Of a DNA stretch of 42,180 nucleotides, positions 1 through 7,053 are shown piece by piece. The stretch covers positions 1 through 42,180 of the forward strand of contig CAYJGG010000013.1 in assembly GCA_964369915.1 (NCBI GenBank). The letters run 5' to 3'. Numbering within the stretch: the stretch's first letter is position 1; every line of letters starts with the position of its first letter. The stretch is from RGIG3102 sp964369915 (GTDB lineage Bacteria; Bacillota; Clostridia; Oscillospirales; Ruminococcaceae). The notes beneath the pieces are model-generated. The model worked only from the letters and a program-made list of their open reading frames with translations. It was not told the DNA's origin and ran no database searches. The position numbers were made by a program, and so were the translations under genes.

Positions 1-19
1 AATCCATCTACCCCAACCA
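1..19 (+). tRNA. 3' end of a tRNA, probably tRNA-Gln (cut by window edge)
   Basis: The first 19 bases read as the end of a T-arm, a seven-base acceptor strand (TACCCCA), discriminator A and an encoded CCA. The matching 5' acceptor would be TGGGGTA, which is typical of bacterial tRNA-Gln. A terminator hairpin follows at once. The anticodon lies outside the window, so the identity is inferred from the acceptor stem only. Confidence 0.7.
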
Positions 20-25
20 AAAAAG

Positions 26-55
26 AGTTCACTCGCAAGAGTGGGCTATTTTTTT
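26..55 (+). terminator. Intrinsic terminator of the tRNA at the left edge
   Basis: A nine-pair stem (AGTTCACTC / GAGTGGGCT, with two G-T wobbles) and a GCAA loop are followed by a run of T. It is nearly identical to the terminator that follows tRNA-Pro on the minus strand at 17861-17888, including the flanking CTATTTTTTTCG. The two tRNA genes therefore share a duplicated tail. Confidence 0.85.
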
Positions 56-60
56 CGTTT

Positions 61-110
61 GGACTTAATGAGAAACGGCTTAAAAAAACAGCGAATCCAT
101 CTAATTAAGC
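61..110 (+). repeat. Degenerate tRNA-tail repeat unit
   Basis: GCGAATCCATCTA at 91-103 repeats the tRNA 3' sequence AATCCATCTA at 1-10, 93 bp downstream. It is preceded by CGGCTT and an A-run. The units beside tRNA-Pro at 17755-17853, read on the minus strand, likewise have CGGCTT, an A-run and GCGAATCC followed by the Pro tRNA 3' end. A terminator-like hairpin follows. This looks like a decayed copy of the same element, carrying the 3' end of its own neighbour tRNA. Confidence 0.5.
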
Positions 111-111
111 A

Positions 112-141
112 AAAAAACTCACACTAAAGAGTGAGTTTTTT
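112..141. terminator. Bidirectional intrinsic terminator
   Basis: The arms AAAAAACTCAC and GTGAGTTTTTT flank an eight-base loop, with A and T runs on either side. It overlaps the stop codon of the acetyltransferase on the minus strand and can also end plus-strand transcripts from the tRNA region. Confidence 0.75.
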
Positions 142-634
142 ATTCTAAATTCAGCTTATAACTAAATCCTTTATCTGATTCTTTTTCTTTAATAAATCCA
201 ACACTTTCAAATGTTTTTTGAGAAGAAATATTATATTTATAAATTTCTTTAACTCTAAGAGAAGAAAACCCAAGTGATTTTGCATGCTTTATTAAAGCAG
301 TAATTACTTGCTTTCCTATTCCTTTTCCACGATAATTTATATCACCTATTACAATAGGCATATCATTTTTTGAAAACGCCACATCTCCAATAGGGAAAAA
401 CTCTCCATCTTTGTGCACTTCTATAAAATACAATTCATAATTTTCATTAAGATAGCTGTACATTTTATTTAATTTATCAATATCATATGGTGTTTTTATG
501 CCGTCCACCATATAAACAGTATCTATATTTTGATACCACTTTAATGCAAAATCATGATTATTATCATATCTTCTTAATCTTAATTTGTCATTTATTTCTA
601 TTAATTTAGTTAGCTCTTGAATATTCTCCTTCAT
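140..634 (-). CDS. GNAT-family N-acetyltransferase
   Basis: This 164-residue protein has the GCN5-related acetyltransferase fold, which transfers an acetyl group from acetyl-CoA to an amine. The acetyl-CoA loop (motif A) reads RGKGIGKQVITALIKHAKSL. It is followed by the motif B pattern with NISSQKTFESVGFIKE near the C-terminus, as in RimJ/RimL-like members. The start is supported by GGAG nine bases before the ATG. The gene is monocistronic, with a terminator at its stop codon. The acceptor cannot be told from the sequence; small-molecule, antibiotic or protein N-terminal acetylation are all possible. Confidence 0.8.
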   Translation of the reverse strand: MKENIQELTKLIEINDKLRLRRYDNNHDFALKWYQNIDTVYMVDGIKTPYDIDKLNKMYSYLNENYELYFIEVHKDGEFFPIGDVAFSKNDMPIVIGDINYRGKGIGKQVITALIKHAKSLGFSSLRVKEIYKYNISSQKTFESVGFIKEKESDKGFSYKLNLE

Positions 635-717
635 AATTATCTCCTACTACATATATAAATGCTCTATAATAATTATACCCATATGATTTACATTTTTCAA
701 TCTATTTTAATATAAAG

Positions 718-882
718 TTATTTTAATATTCTATTTTCAGCATCACTAACTTTCTCTTTTTCTTCTATCGAAATAAACATCTCTTCAGTTTCCTTTTGCG
801 CTTCTTCTAACTCTTTAACTATATTACTTATCTTATTGAATAGGGTGTAATACATTTTTTTATATTCTATATAATCTTTCAT
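718..882 (-). CDS. Small coiled-coil protein, unknown function
   Basis: This 54-residue protein begins MKDYIEYKKMYYTLFNKI. The ATG was chosen because AAAGGA lies at normal spacing before it; an upstream in-frame ATG lacks such a site. The sequence is strongly helical and charged (KELEEAQKETEEMF), suggesting a short coiled coil, with no signal peptide or membrane segment. It is divergent from the XRE regulator at 1013. Its promoter at 932-960 overlaps a palindrome likely bound by that regulator. This layout is typical of small regulated phage- or plasmid-derived units, but no function is recognised. Confidence 0.55.
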   Translation of the reverse strand: MKDYIEYKKMYYTLFNKISNIVKELEEAQKETEEMFISIEEKEKVSDAENRILK

Positions 883-931
883 AATTAATATCCTTTCTAT
901 TTTTGTTAGCATTTTGTATTATTCTTAGTTT

Positions 932-967
932 ATTATACACTTTTCTCAGAATTTACGCAAGTGCGTA
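932..967 (-). promoter_or_regulatory. Promoter with overlapping palindromic operator
   Basis: On the minus strand TTGCGT (955-960) and TATAAT (932-937) are separated by 17 bp, a near-consensus sigma-A promoter for the 54-residue gene. The -35 hexamer lies inside the inverted repeat TACGCA-AG-TGCGTA (954-967). A bound dimer would block RNA polymerase. The adjacent XRE protein is the obvious candidate repressor, which is an inference. Confidence 0.65.
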
Positions 968-1012
968 TACGCCGAATAGTATTTAGCAGTAGAATTAACT
1001 AGAGGTGATATT

Positions 1013-1255
1013 ATGTTAATAAAAGATGCGGTTGTATATAAATTTCAAAAAATATGTATTGAGAGAGGGATTAAATATAATGCTCTTGCCAATATTTCGG
1101 GCATTACTCCATCCACAGTTTACTCTATGTTTGATGAAAATAGGCGAGATGTATCAATTACTACTATAAAAAAACTATGCGATGGACTCGATATTTCAAT
1201 AATCGATTTTTTCAATGACGATGTTTTTAAAAATTTAGAGCAAGAAATAATATAA
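1013..1255 (+). CDS. XRE-family (Cro/CI-like) transcriptional regulator
   Basis: This 80-residue protein consists almost entirely of a helix-turn-helix domain of the HTH_3/HTH_26 type. The core covers about residues 10-70, with the recognition-helix segment ISGITPSTVYSMFD and a conserved closing part IKKLCDGLDISIIDFF. AGAGGTG precedes the ATG at good spacing. It is divergent from the small coiled-coil gene, with a palindromic operator between them, so it probably represses that promoter. A second XRE gene begins 12 bp downstream but is interrupted. Confidence 0.85.
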   Translation: MLIKDAVVYKFQKICIERGIKYNALANISGITPSTVYSMFDENRRDVSITTIKKLCDGLDISIIDFFNDDVFKNLEQEII

Positions 1256-1267
1256 AGGTTTAATTTT

Positions 1268-1754
1268 ATGATAAACAGATTAAAAGATTTAAGAGAAGAT
1301 TCAGATTTTATCCAAGCCCTTTTAATCCTAACTAGCCTAAAATCTGATAAATTTTTCCTAAACCTGCGTTAAATTCATTTATAAGGCGAAAGCATTATTA
1401 CATAAATTTGCCTTGTTTTATAAAAAATTTATGGATTTTAGGTCGCAGATTTCAAATAACTAAAAATCCTTTATATCAAGGCAAAAGCACGACGGAATGC
1501 TTTGTGCTTTTCAAGTGCTTTTAACGAAGATAGAGAAAGATTTTTAGCTATTTGAAACTTGTTAGAATTAAAAGAACTTGGAGAACCAAACTCAAGTTGC
1601 AAAAATTTTAGAAATGTCGCAAACTGAATATTCTAAATATGAAACTTTGGAAAATGATATTCCTACCCAAGTTTTAATAAAATTAGCAAATTATTATAAT
1701 ACTAGTATTGATTATATTTTATGCCAAACAAATAATAAAGAAAGATATAAATAA
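1268..1754 (+). pseudogene. XRE-family regulator gene, interrupted by an insertion
   Basis: The ATG at 1268 follows AAAGG and encodes MINRLKDLREDSDF before the frame runs into inserted DNA and stops at 1370-1372. The rest resumes at 1584 in another frame as NQTQVAKILEMSQTEYSKYE and continues to a stop at 1752-1754. Removing 1310-1583 restores one open frame of about 70 residues with a complete HTH_3 domain. The intact gene would have formed an operon with the XRE gene just upstream. The joined product is a reconstruction; as it stands, only a 34-residue peptide would be made. Confidence 0.75.
1311..1582. mobile_element. MITE-like inverted-repeat element
   Basis: This 272 bp segment interrupts an XRE gene. 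Its ends are inverted repeats of 22 bp: TCCAAGCCCTTTTAATCCTA at the left matches, with three transitions, the complement of the right end at 1561-1582. A second inner inverted match (TAGCCTAAAATCT near 1334 against AGATTTTTAGCTA near 1531) and several internal hairpins lie inside, for example AAAAGCAC / GTGCTTTT. It has no coding capacity. No clear target-site duplication is visible, so the mobilising enzyme is unknown. Confidence 0.6.
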
Positions 1755-1771
1755 ATTATAATCTGCAAACT

Positions 1772-1801
1772 AAAAACCGACATCAGTAGATGTCGGTTTT
1801 T
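1772..1801. terminator. Bidirectional intrinsic terminator
   Basis: A perfect 13-base inverted repeat (AAAAACCGACATC, loop AGTA, GATGTCGGTTTTT) lies between the convergent XRE pseudogene and pilT. It has A and T runs suited to stopping transcription from both sides. Confidence 0.9.
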
Positions 1802-1810
1802 GTTATTTTA

Positions 1811-3046
1811 TTATCTTCTTAGTCCAGTTGTTTTTGGTTCTTCTCCAATTTGTCTTAATAGATAAGCCGGAACTAATGAATGTTTTAATGCTGTTTCTTT
1901 ATCGATTTTGCCTTCTTTATAAAGATTTGCAATGCTAACGTCCATGCTAATCATTCCTTCAGCAGAAGATGATTGTATAATATGGTTGATTTGGTGAGTT
2001 CTACCTTCACGAATTAGCGTTCTAATAGCGTTATTACAATGCATAACTTCAAAAACTGGTAAAATTTCGCCTGTTTTTGTTAAAACTAATTGCTGGCAAA
2101 CAACAGTTTGTAATACCATTGAAAGCTGCATTCTAATTTGGTCTTGTTGGTTTGGTGGGAAAGTGTCCACTAATCTATCAATAGAGTTTGCAGCACCTAG
2201 TGTGTGAAGTGCTGATAAAACTAAATGTCCTGTTTCAGCTGCTGTTAATGAGATATTAATAGCCTCTGCATCACGTAATTCACCAATTAATATAACATCA
2301 GGGCTTTGACGAAGTGCCGCTCTTAATGCCACTGGATAGCTACCAGTGTCTAAAGAGATTTCCCTTTGGCTTACAATACTTTGTTTATGTGCGTGTAAAA
2401 ACTCAATTGGATCTTCTAGTGTTATAATATGAGCTGGTGATGTTTTATTGATTTCATCTAAAATACAAGTTAGTGTAGTTGTTTTACCACTAGCAGATGA
2501 ACCTGTCACTAAAACAAGGCCTCTCTTTGTGCTTCCAAGCTCTAAAATTTCTTTTGGGATATGATATTCTTCTGCTGTTGGAAGAGAGAAAGGAATAACC
2601 CTAATTACCGCTGCAACTGAGCCTCTTTGCTTATATGTGTTAATTCTAAAACGAGATACATCTTTTACTGCAAAAGAAAAGTCGTCATCTCCTCTTTCTT
2701 TAATAATGTTTATATCTCTTTTTCCTAAATCATAAATTTGACGAATTAAATTATCTGTTGCTTCTGGCATTAATTTTTCTTCTGTTATAGTTTCGATTTT
2801 TTGTTTTGCTTTAAAAGATGCAGGACGGCCTGTGATTAAAAATATATCCACTGCCCCTCTATCAACTGCATATTTTAATAAATCTCTAACATCGTCACTA
2901 CCTCTTTTTTCGCCTGTTGCAGTTGTGACAATGTCGCTTACCATACTTTTAACATTTGTTGTTAAATTTTCTGTTTCTCCTGATATATCTTTTAAAAGAT
3001 CTTTAACGTTTGAAATTAAGCTATTTGAATTATTCATATTTTCCAT
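1811..3046 (-). CDS. pilT: PilT-type type IV pilus ATPase
   Basis: This is a hexameric secretion ATPase of the PilT/GspE superfamily, which in type IV pili powers pilus retraction. An N-terminal stretch of about 55 residues unlike classical PilT precedes the usual core. The Walker A loop is GSSASGKTTT, followed by the acidic box ITLEDPIEF, the Walker B VILIGELRDAE and the His box LSALHTLGAANSIDRLVDTF. The ATG at 3046 is preferred, with GGAG upstream; a GTG at 3058 is an alternative. It is the last gene of the pilus-like operon, and no PilB/GspE assembly ATPase lies in this window. In such systems this ATPase may serve assembly or retraction. Confidence 0.9.
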   Translation of the reverse strand: MENMNNSNSLISNVKDLLKDISGETENLTTNVKSMVSDIVTTATGEKRGSDDVRDLLKYAVDRGAVDIFLITGRPASFKAKQKIETITEEKLMPEATDNLIRQIYDLGKRDINIIKERGDDDFSFAVKDVSRFRINTYKQRGSVAAVIRVIPFSLPTAEEYHIPKEILELGSTKRGLVLVTGSSASGKTTTLTCILDEINKTSPAHIITLEDPIEFLHAHKQSIVSQREISLDTGSYPVALRAALRQSPDVILIGELRDAEAINISLTAAETGHLVLSALHTLGAANSIDRLVDTFPPNQQDQIRMQLSMVLQTVVCQQLVLTKTGEILPVFEVMHCNNAIRTLIREGRTHQINHIIQSSSAEGMISMDVSIANLYKEGKIDKETALKHSLVPAYLLRQIGEEPKTTGLRR

Positions 3047-3071
3047 TTTCTTTAGCACTCCATTCTTTAAA

Positions 3072-3485
3072 TTATATAATTATCGTTTGCCAGCTGTATC
3101 TTGTTAATATATCTGGCTGATTTAAGTTAACGCCTATTTTAACTTGTAAAACTTTTATATCGTTTACTGGCACTGTATACTCTACTATTATTTCATCAAT
3201 CTCATTAACTTCTACTACATTAAATTCATTCATCGCTAAAACTTCTTCGATATCTTCAGCGGAATTTGAAAGTATGAGATTGTGTAATTCGGCTAGTTTT
3301 TCTTCTGCTAATAAATCCGCAGCGTAATACTGTGTAACAGAATCTGCTGCTCTATTTGAAAGCTCAGTATCGTTTCTTGCTGTTGTTGTTACTAATAGCG
3401 AAAAAGAAACTAAAACTAACACTGTGAAAAATGTTATAAGTGATGTAATTCCAAGGCTAGTACTCGAATGTCGATTAGTTTTCAT
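3072..3485 (-). CDS. Minor pilin-like membrane protein
   Basis: This 137-residue protein has an N-terminal MKTNRHSSTSLG and then one hydrophobic helix (about residues 13-37), with a soluble C-terminal domain. The short polar leader ending in Gly before the helix resembles a prepilin leader, but Glu at +5 is absent, as in GspK/PilX-like minor pilins. The ATG at 3485 follows AGGGGGG and overlaps the end of the upstream gene by 11 bp, implying translational coupling. Conserved-looking segments such as YYAADLLAEEKLAEL recall PilX-type helices. It lies between the prepilin-like gene and pilT. No closer family is recognised. Confidence 0.6.
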   Translation of the reverse strand: MKTNRHSSTSLGITSLITFFTVLVLVSFSLLVTTTARNDTELSNRAADSVTQYYAADLLAEEKLAELHNLILSNSAEDIEEVLAMNEFNVVEVNEIDEIIVEYTVPVNDIKVLQVKIGVNLNQPDILTRYSWQTIII

Positions 3486-3915
3486 ACACAGCCCCCCTAT
3501 CTCCACTTACATATTTTGCAACTTCTAAAGAGTAAATCGAGGTATCGTCTGTATCAATAATTTCTATTGTTGATATAACCAGTCCATTATTTTCACTTAA
3601 AGAGAATGTTGCATAAAATTTTGATTCCTCTTTAGTTTTCACTTCTTGCCAATCTTCATTATAATAAATATAATTTAAATTTTCACTAGGAGTTGTTATA
3701 ATATAATTTGAAATCTTGTTTTCATCTCCATCGCAAGCTTTAATTGTTTCTGCTATACTTTGCGCTGTTAAAGTTGCCATTGAAAGCTCTCTACTTTCAT
3801 CGCTTTCATTAAATCCAACAACAAATAAAGTTAAACAAACAGCTGCGCATATTGTGAAAATCAAGCAGTTTACAACTAACTCTACTAAAAAGAAATTCCC
3901 TTTTTTCTCACCCAT
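3475..3915 (-). CDS. Type IV prepilin-like (pseudopilin) protein
   Basis: This 146-residue protein shows the clearest prepilin signal in the operon: MGEKKG then NFFLVELVVNCLIF, a six-residue charged leader ending in Gly followed by a hydrophobic helix with a Glu near +6. The start at 3915 is chosen because GGAGGTG lies nine bases upstream and gives this compact leader; the reading frame also extends to 3939. Glu is normally at +5, so the site is slightly shifted. It likely sits in the membrane and packs into a short pilus. Its start slightly overlaps or abuts the stop of the gene upstream (3920). Confidence 0.65.
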   Translation of the reverse strand: MGEKKGNFFLVELVVNCLIFTICAAVCLTLFVVGFNESDESRELSMATLTAQSIAETIKACDGDENKISNYIITTPSENLNYIYYNEDWQEVKTKEESKFYATFSLSENNGLVISTIEIIDTDDTSIYSLEVAKYVSGDRGAVYEN

Positions 3916-3919
3916 ATCT

Positions 3920-4408
3920 TTAGACACCTCCATTTTCATAAGATTCTAAAAATATTATAGCATTATAGCTATTTCCATCTTCGTCTAAAACACTCACATT
4001 TAATAATCCTTCATCGCTTATTTCAAATTCAAATCCAGCCATAGGCATTATTTCTTGCCCTGTGTTTTCCATCACTTCATACCCTTCAGGCACTAAAACT
4101 TCACAAAGATATCCATTTTCAACATAAACCCATGTTTCATAGATTAATTCATTTATTTCTTGAGATAAAACAATCGCTTGAGAGGAGTGTAATTCATCTA
4201 GTCTTACCATTCCATTCATTTCATTTTGTCTTATCTTTTCAGTTAAATATAAAACAGATGTTCTAACGTTGTAGTTTTGATTGGAGGATTCAACATTTTT
4301 ATCATAAACATCAACGCCGATTACTGCTAAGAATAAAGCACTAAAAGTGTAAACAGCAAATAACATTACTGTGAATATTAGTGCAAGTTTTCCTTTTCTT
4401 TGATTCAT
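3920..4408 (-). CDS. Pilin-like protein, possibly DUF4860 family
   Basis: This 162-residue protein has the leader MNQRKG directly before a long hydrophobic helix (KLALIFTVMLFAVYTFSALF), then a soluble domain with mostly beta-strand character. The six-residue leader ending in Gly looks like a prepilin peptidase site without Glu at +5. The overall form and operon position recall the clostridial DUF4860 proteins found beside PilC and PilT, but that assignment is from memory of gene order. It probably acts as a minor component of the pilus-like machine. Confidence 0.55.
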   Translation of the reverse strand: MNQRKGKLALIFTVMLFAVYTFSALFLAVIGVDVYDKNVESSNQNYNVRTSVLYLTEKIRQNEMNGMVRLDELHSSQAIVLSQEINELIYETWVYVENGYLCEVLVPEGYEVMENTGQEIMPMAGFEFEISDEGLLNVSVLDEDGNSYNAIIFLESYENGGV

Positions 4409-4440
4409 TTATATCCTCCTTTATTTAATATATAATAATA

Positions 4441-4773
4441 TTATTCAATATAAAAAACTGACATTTGCGGAATTAAATTCGCGCCTAAAAATTCATAGTG
4501 AATAATATATTTCTCTTCGTCATACACCAAATTATAATTATCCTCTAAGTATTTTACATTATTAGGATAAGCGCCTTCTATTGCATAGCATTGAACAGCA
4601 CTTCTAGTAACTGCATTTAACAATAATGTTTTTTGCTGATTTATAACATCAACAGAAACACTTCTAACGCCCATATTTGTAATTGCAATAATTACGCCTA
4701 CAAGAAGGATTGATAAATTGGTTGTATTAAAAATCATTTTTTTTATTCTTTTTGAAAGAGTCATTTTTTCCAA
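4441..4773 (-). CDS. Small membrane-anchored pilin-like protein
   Basis: This 110-residue protein has one membrane helix (about residues 17-37, NLSILLVGVIIAITNMGV). The downstream segment CYAIEGAYPNNVKYLEDNY matches the loop seen in GspG/PilE-type major pseudopilins. The N-terminus has no Gly-type prepilin cleavage motif, so it may stay uncleaved. Translation probably starts at TTG (4771-4773), because AAGGGAG lies seven bases upstream, whereas the first ATG (MTLSK) is 15 bases away. It lies immediately downstream of pilC in the same operon. Confidence 0.6.
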   Translation of the reverse strand: MEKMTLSKRIKKMIFNTTNLSILLVGVIIAITNMGVRSVSVDVINQQKTLLLNAVTRSAVQCYAIEGAYPNNVKYLEDNYNLVYDEEKYIIHYEFLGANLIPQMSVFYIE

Positions 4774-4788
4774 AATATTTCTCCCTTC

Positions 4789-5853
4789 TTACATTCCTGT
4801 TAATATACCTGTTATTGGAAGCATTACTGAAAGCATTACTGTTCCAACCATTATACATAAAAATGCAACTAAACTTGGTTCAATTATTCCAACTAATTTT
4901 TGCACATTATATTCTGTTTCTTCTAAATATCTTTCAGAAACTGCCATTAACATTTCGCTTTCTGAACCACTTCTCATACCTGCAGAAATCATCCCGTTAT
5001 AAGTTGGCCTAAATATTGTGCTGCTGATAATAGCTTCTGAAAGTGCTCCGCCTTTTTCAACATCTTTAATAATTAAATTTATTTTTTTATGCATTTTTTT
5101 GCTATCAACTATCATTTTACTAAATTCTAAAGCATTAATTAAATCAACGCCGCTTAAAAGCATTAATGATAATGAAAAAGCAAATCTATTTGCATTTTCT
5201 GATTCTGAAAGGTTTTTTGTTAAAAAGAAAGTGTCATACATTTCTTTTAATTTTCGTTTACCGCCTTTTGATAAGTTCATAAGGACGAATATTATTATAA
5301 TAGCTGCAAGCACTCCAAAAATTACTGCAGAATATTGATTTAATGTGCTACCAATATTTAATAATAATGTTGACATAGGATTTAAAGCAAGGCCCATTTG
5401 AGTGAAAACTCCCTCAAAAACTGGCATTACTTCCACTAGAATTACAAATATTACTGCAAAAACCATTGTTGCCATTACCATAGGATAAAAAGCTGCTGAT
5501 TTTAAACTTTGAGCTAATCTATCTTTTCCTCTATAATAGCTCGCTAGTGAAGAAGAAACCTCTTCTACCCTACCTGTTTGTTCTGCAACTTCAATCATCC
5601 CAATTACATAGTTTGGAAAACAATTACATTTTGCTAAAGCTTCTGAAAAAAATAAACCATCGGCAACATTTTCATAAAGACGAGTAAATAATTTTTTATC
5701 CGAAGCATTTTCTGAATTTGTTGAAATTATATAAAGGCTTTCCCAAGTAGGAATTCCGCTTTTTGAGAACATTGCAAGTTGCTCAAAAAAATGAGCTAAC
5801 TGTGCTGCTGGTAATTCCTTAAAATTTTTATTATTTTTTGATTGTTGTGCCAT
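4789..5853 (-). CDS. Type II secretion / type IV pilus inner-membrane platform protein (GspF/PilC)
   Basis: This 354-residue platform protein couples the cytoplasmic ATPase to pilin assembly. It contains two T2SSF repeats. The first (about residues 15-140) has FFEQLAMFSKSGIPTWESL and ends in a helix with AFYPMVMATMVFAVIFVILVE. The second (about 215-340) has FAFSLSLMLLSGVDLINALE and ends in the membrane segment near the C-terminus. There are three membrane helices, as usual. The ATG at 5853 has AGGAG ten bases upstream. It follows the transglutaminase lipoprotein with a short gap and precedes the pilin-like genes. Confidence 0.9.
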   Translation of the reverse strand: MAQQSKNNKNFKELPAAQLAHFFEQLAMFSKSGIPTWESLYIISTNSENASDKKLFTRLYENVADGLFFSEALAKCNCFPNYVIGMIEVAEQTGRVEEVSSSLASYYRGKDRLAQSLKSAAFYPMVMATMVFAVIFVILVEVMPVFEGVFTQMGLALNPMSTLLLNIGSTLNQYSAVIFGVLAAIIIIFVLMNLSKGGKRKLKEMYDTFFLTKNLSESENANRFAFSLSLMLLSGVDLINALEFSKMIVDSKKMHKKINLIIKDVEKGGALSEAIISSTIFRPTYNGMISAGMRSGSESEMLMAVSERYLEETEYNVQKLVGIIEPSLVAFLCIMVGTVMLSVMLPITGILTGM

Positions 5854-5869
5854 AATCACCTATCTCCTA

Positions 5870-6805
5870 TCAATAAAAAAACATTGCGTTATAGTTTTCA
5901 CCATCGCCTATGTATGCTAATATGTCTGATCTGCCTCCGCTTGAAGCGTCAAATGTTGGATCCATTCTAACCCACGTTTCGCCGTTAAACTCAATAGCAT
6001 TATTTATCCAGCCTGTTTCTTTGGTATACACGCTTATCCAAGCATGATACACATCTCCTGCATAACCTAAAACGAGTTGTGTTGGAATTCTTTGTGCTCT
6101 AAGCATTGTGGTCATTAAAACTGCATAATCAAAACACAAACCTTTTTGAGTATCCAAAGTTTTATTTGTGTCTGGGATATAAAACGTTGTAACTTGTTCT
6201 GCAAAATCATAGTCGTACTCTATATTACTAATTACATAATCATATATCATCTCAACAGCTTGCAATTCGCTTCTAGCTTCTTTTACTAATTCTTCACTTA
6301 ATATCACCGCTTCACTTGTTGCATCAAAATCAACATAATAGCTTGGATATAAAAACCCTTGTATATCATCTTCTAATGCCACTGAAAAATTAAAGCTGTC
6401 AACTTGCGCATAAGTTGTTCCTTGAATATTCTCATTAATTGTTATCGTATAATCTCCACTGCCAGGCGCTAAGGGGAAAGCTGTGTATTCGCTAACTCCT
6501 GTTATCTCATATGTATACTTCTCTCCTCCTGCCTTAGTTATAAGCATCATAACCTTTGGGCTAGATCCTGTATACTTTAGCATAAAGTATCCCTTTGCTA
6601 CATTTGATATATCAAGAGAACTTGCATTCCCATTTATTACATTAACCCCATCTGCTAAAGGCTGAAGTACAACTGGAACTGAATCCCTAGGAGGTAAACT
6701 CTCATCCACCTCAACACTAGTTGATTTCGCTTCACTTGAACATGCCGTAAAAAGCAGAATAATTACTAGGAAGATTGATATTTTTTTTATTACTTTTTTG
6801 CTCAT
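5870..6805 (-). CDS. Transglutaminase-like lipoprotein
   Basis: This 311-residue lipoprotein starts the pilus-like operon. A signal peptide ends in the lipobox LFTAC, with lipidation at Cys22. A beta-rich middle region precedes a transglutaminase-like cysteine protease domain (about 180-290) with a complete triad: Cys224 in GLCFDYA, His254 in YHAWISV and Asp282 in MDPTFD. Members of this fold hydrolyse or crosslink peptide bonds. Here it would act outside the membrane, perhaps on pilins or wall peptides. AAAGGTGAT precedes the ATG. Its pairing with PilC/PilT is interesting and its substrate unknown. Confidence 0.85.
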   Translation of the reverse strand: MSKKVIKKISIFLVIILLFTACSSEAKSTSVEVDESLPPRDSVPVVLQPLADGVNVINGNASSLDISNVAKGYFMLKYTGSSPKVMMLITKAGGEKYTYEITGVSEYTAFPLAPGSGDYTITINENIQGTTYAQVDSFNFSVALEDDIQGFLYPSYYVDFDATSEAVILSEELVKEARSELQAVEMIYDYVISNIEYDYDFAEQVTTFYIPDTNKTLDTQKGLCFDYAVLMTTMLRAQRIPTQLVLGYAGDVYHAWISVYTKETGWINNAIEFNGETWVRMDPTFDASSGGRSDILAYIGDGENYNAMFFY

Positions 6806-6880
6806 TAAAAATCACCTTTCTATATTCCTTATTATTTTATCACAAGCAAAGGAAAAAATAAACCTTTTTTTATTAATTTA

Positions 6881-6910
6881 TATATATTATTTCACTAGTT
6901 TTCGTCTCAA
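6881..6910 (-). promoter_or_regulatory. Candidate promoter of the pilus-like operon
   Basis: On the minus strand TTGAGA (6905-6910) and TATATA (6881-6886) are separated by 18 bp, upstream of the transglutaminase gene. The match is moderate and the region is very AT-rich, so other sites are possible. Confidence 0.4.
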
Positions 6911-7053
6911 AATTGTTACATTTTAAATAATTTACTTGATTTTTTAGACATAGTTTGGTAATATTATATTAATAATGATATAAAATATTATATAATATGG
7001 TTTTTAAAACTAGCTTTTGCTAGTTATTAATTTTATTTAGATGGGGTGAATTT

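Noticed and set aside
1311..1582. Group II intron fragment or IS element remnant as the insertion
   Set aside because: No catalytic intron domain V/VI and no transposase remnant could be seen; only inverted repeats and hairpins.
2832..5338. Several plus-strand frames within the pilus operon
   Set aside because: All lie opposite genes with clear domains and lack ribosome sites; they arise from low-GC antisense coding bias.
7008..7025. Hairpin AACTAGC-TTTT-GCTAGTT as a terminator or riboswitch
   Set aside because: Stem is only seven pairs, in the leader of the SARP gene and without other conserved structure; noted only in that gene entry.
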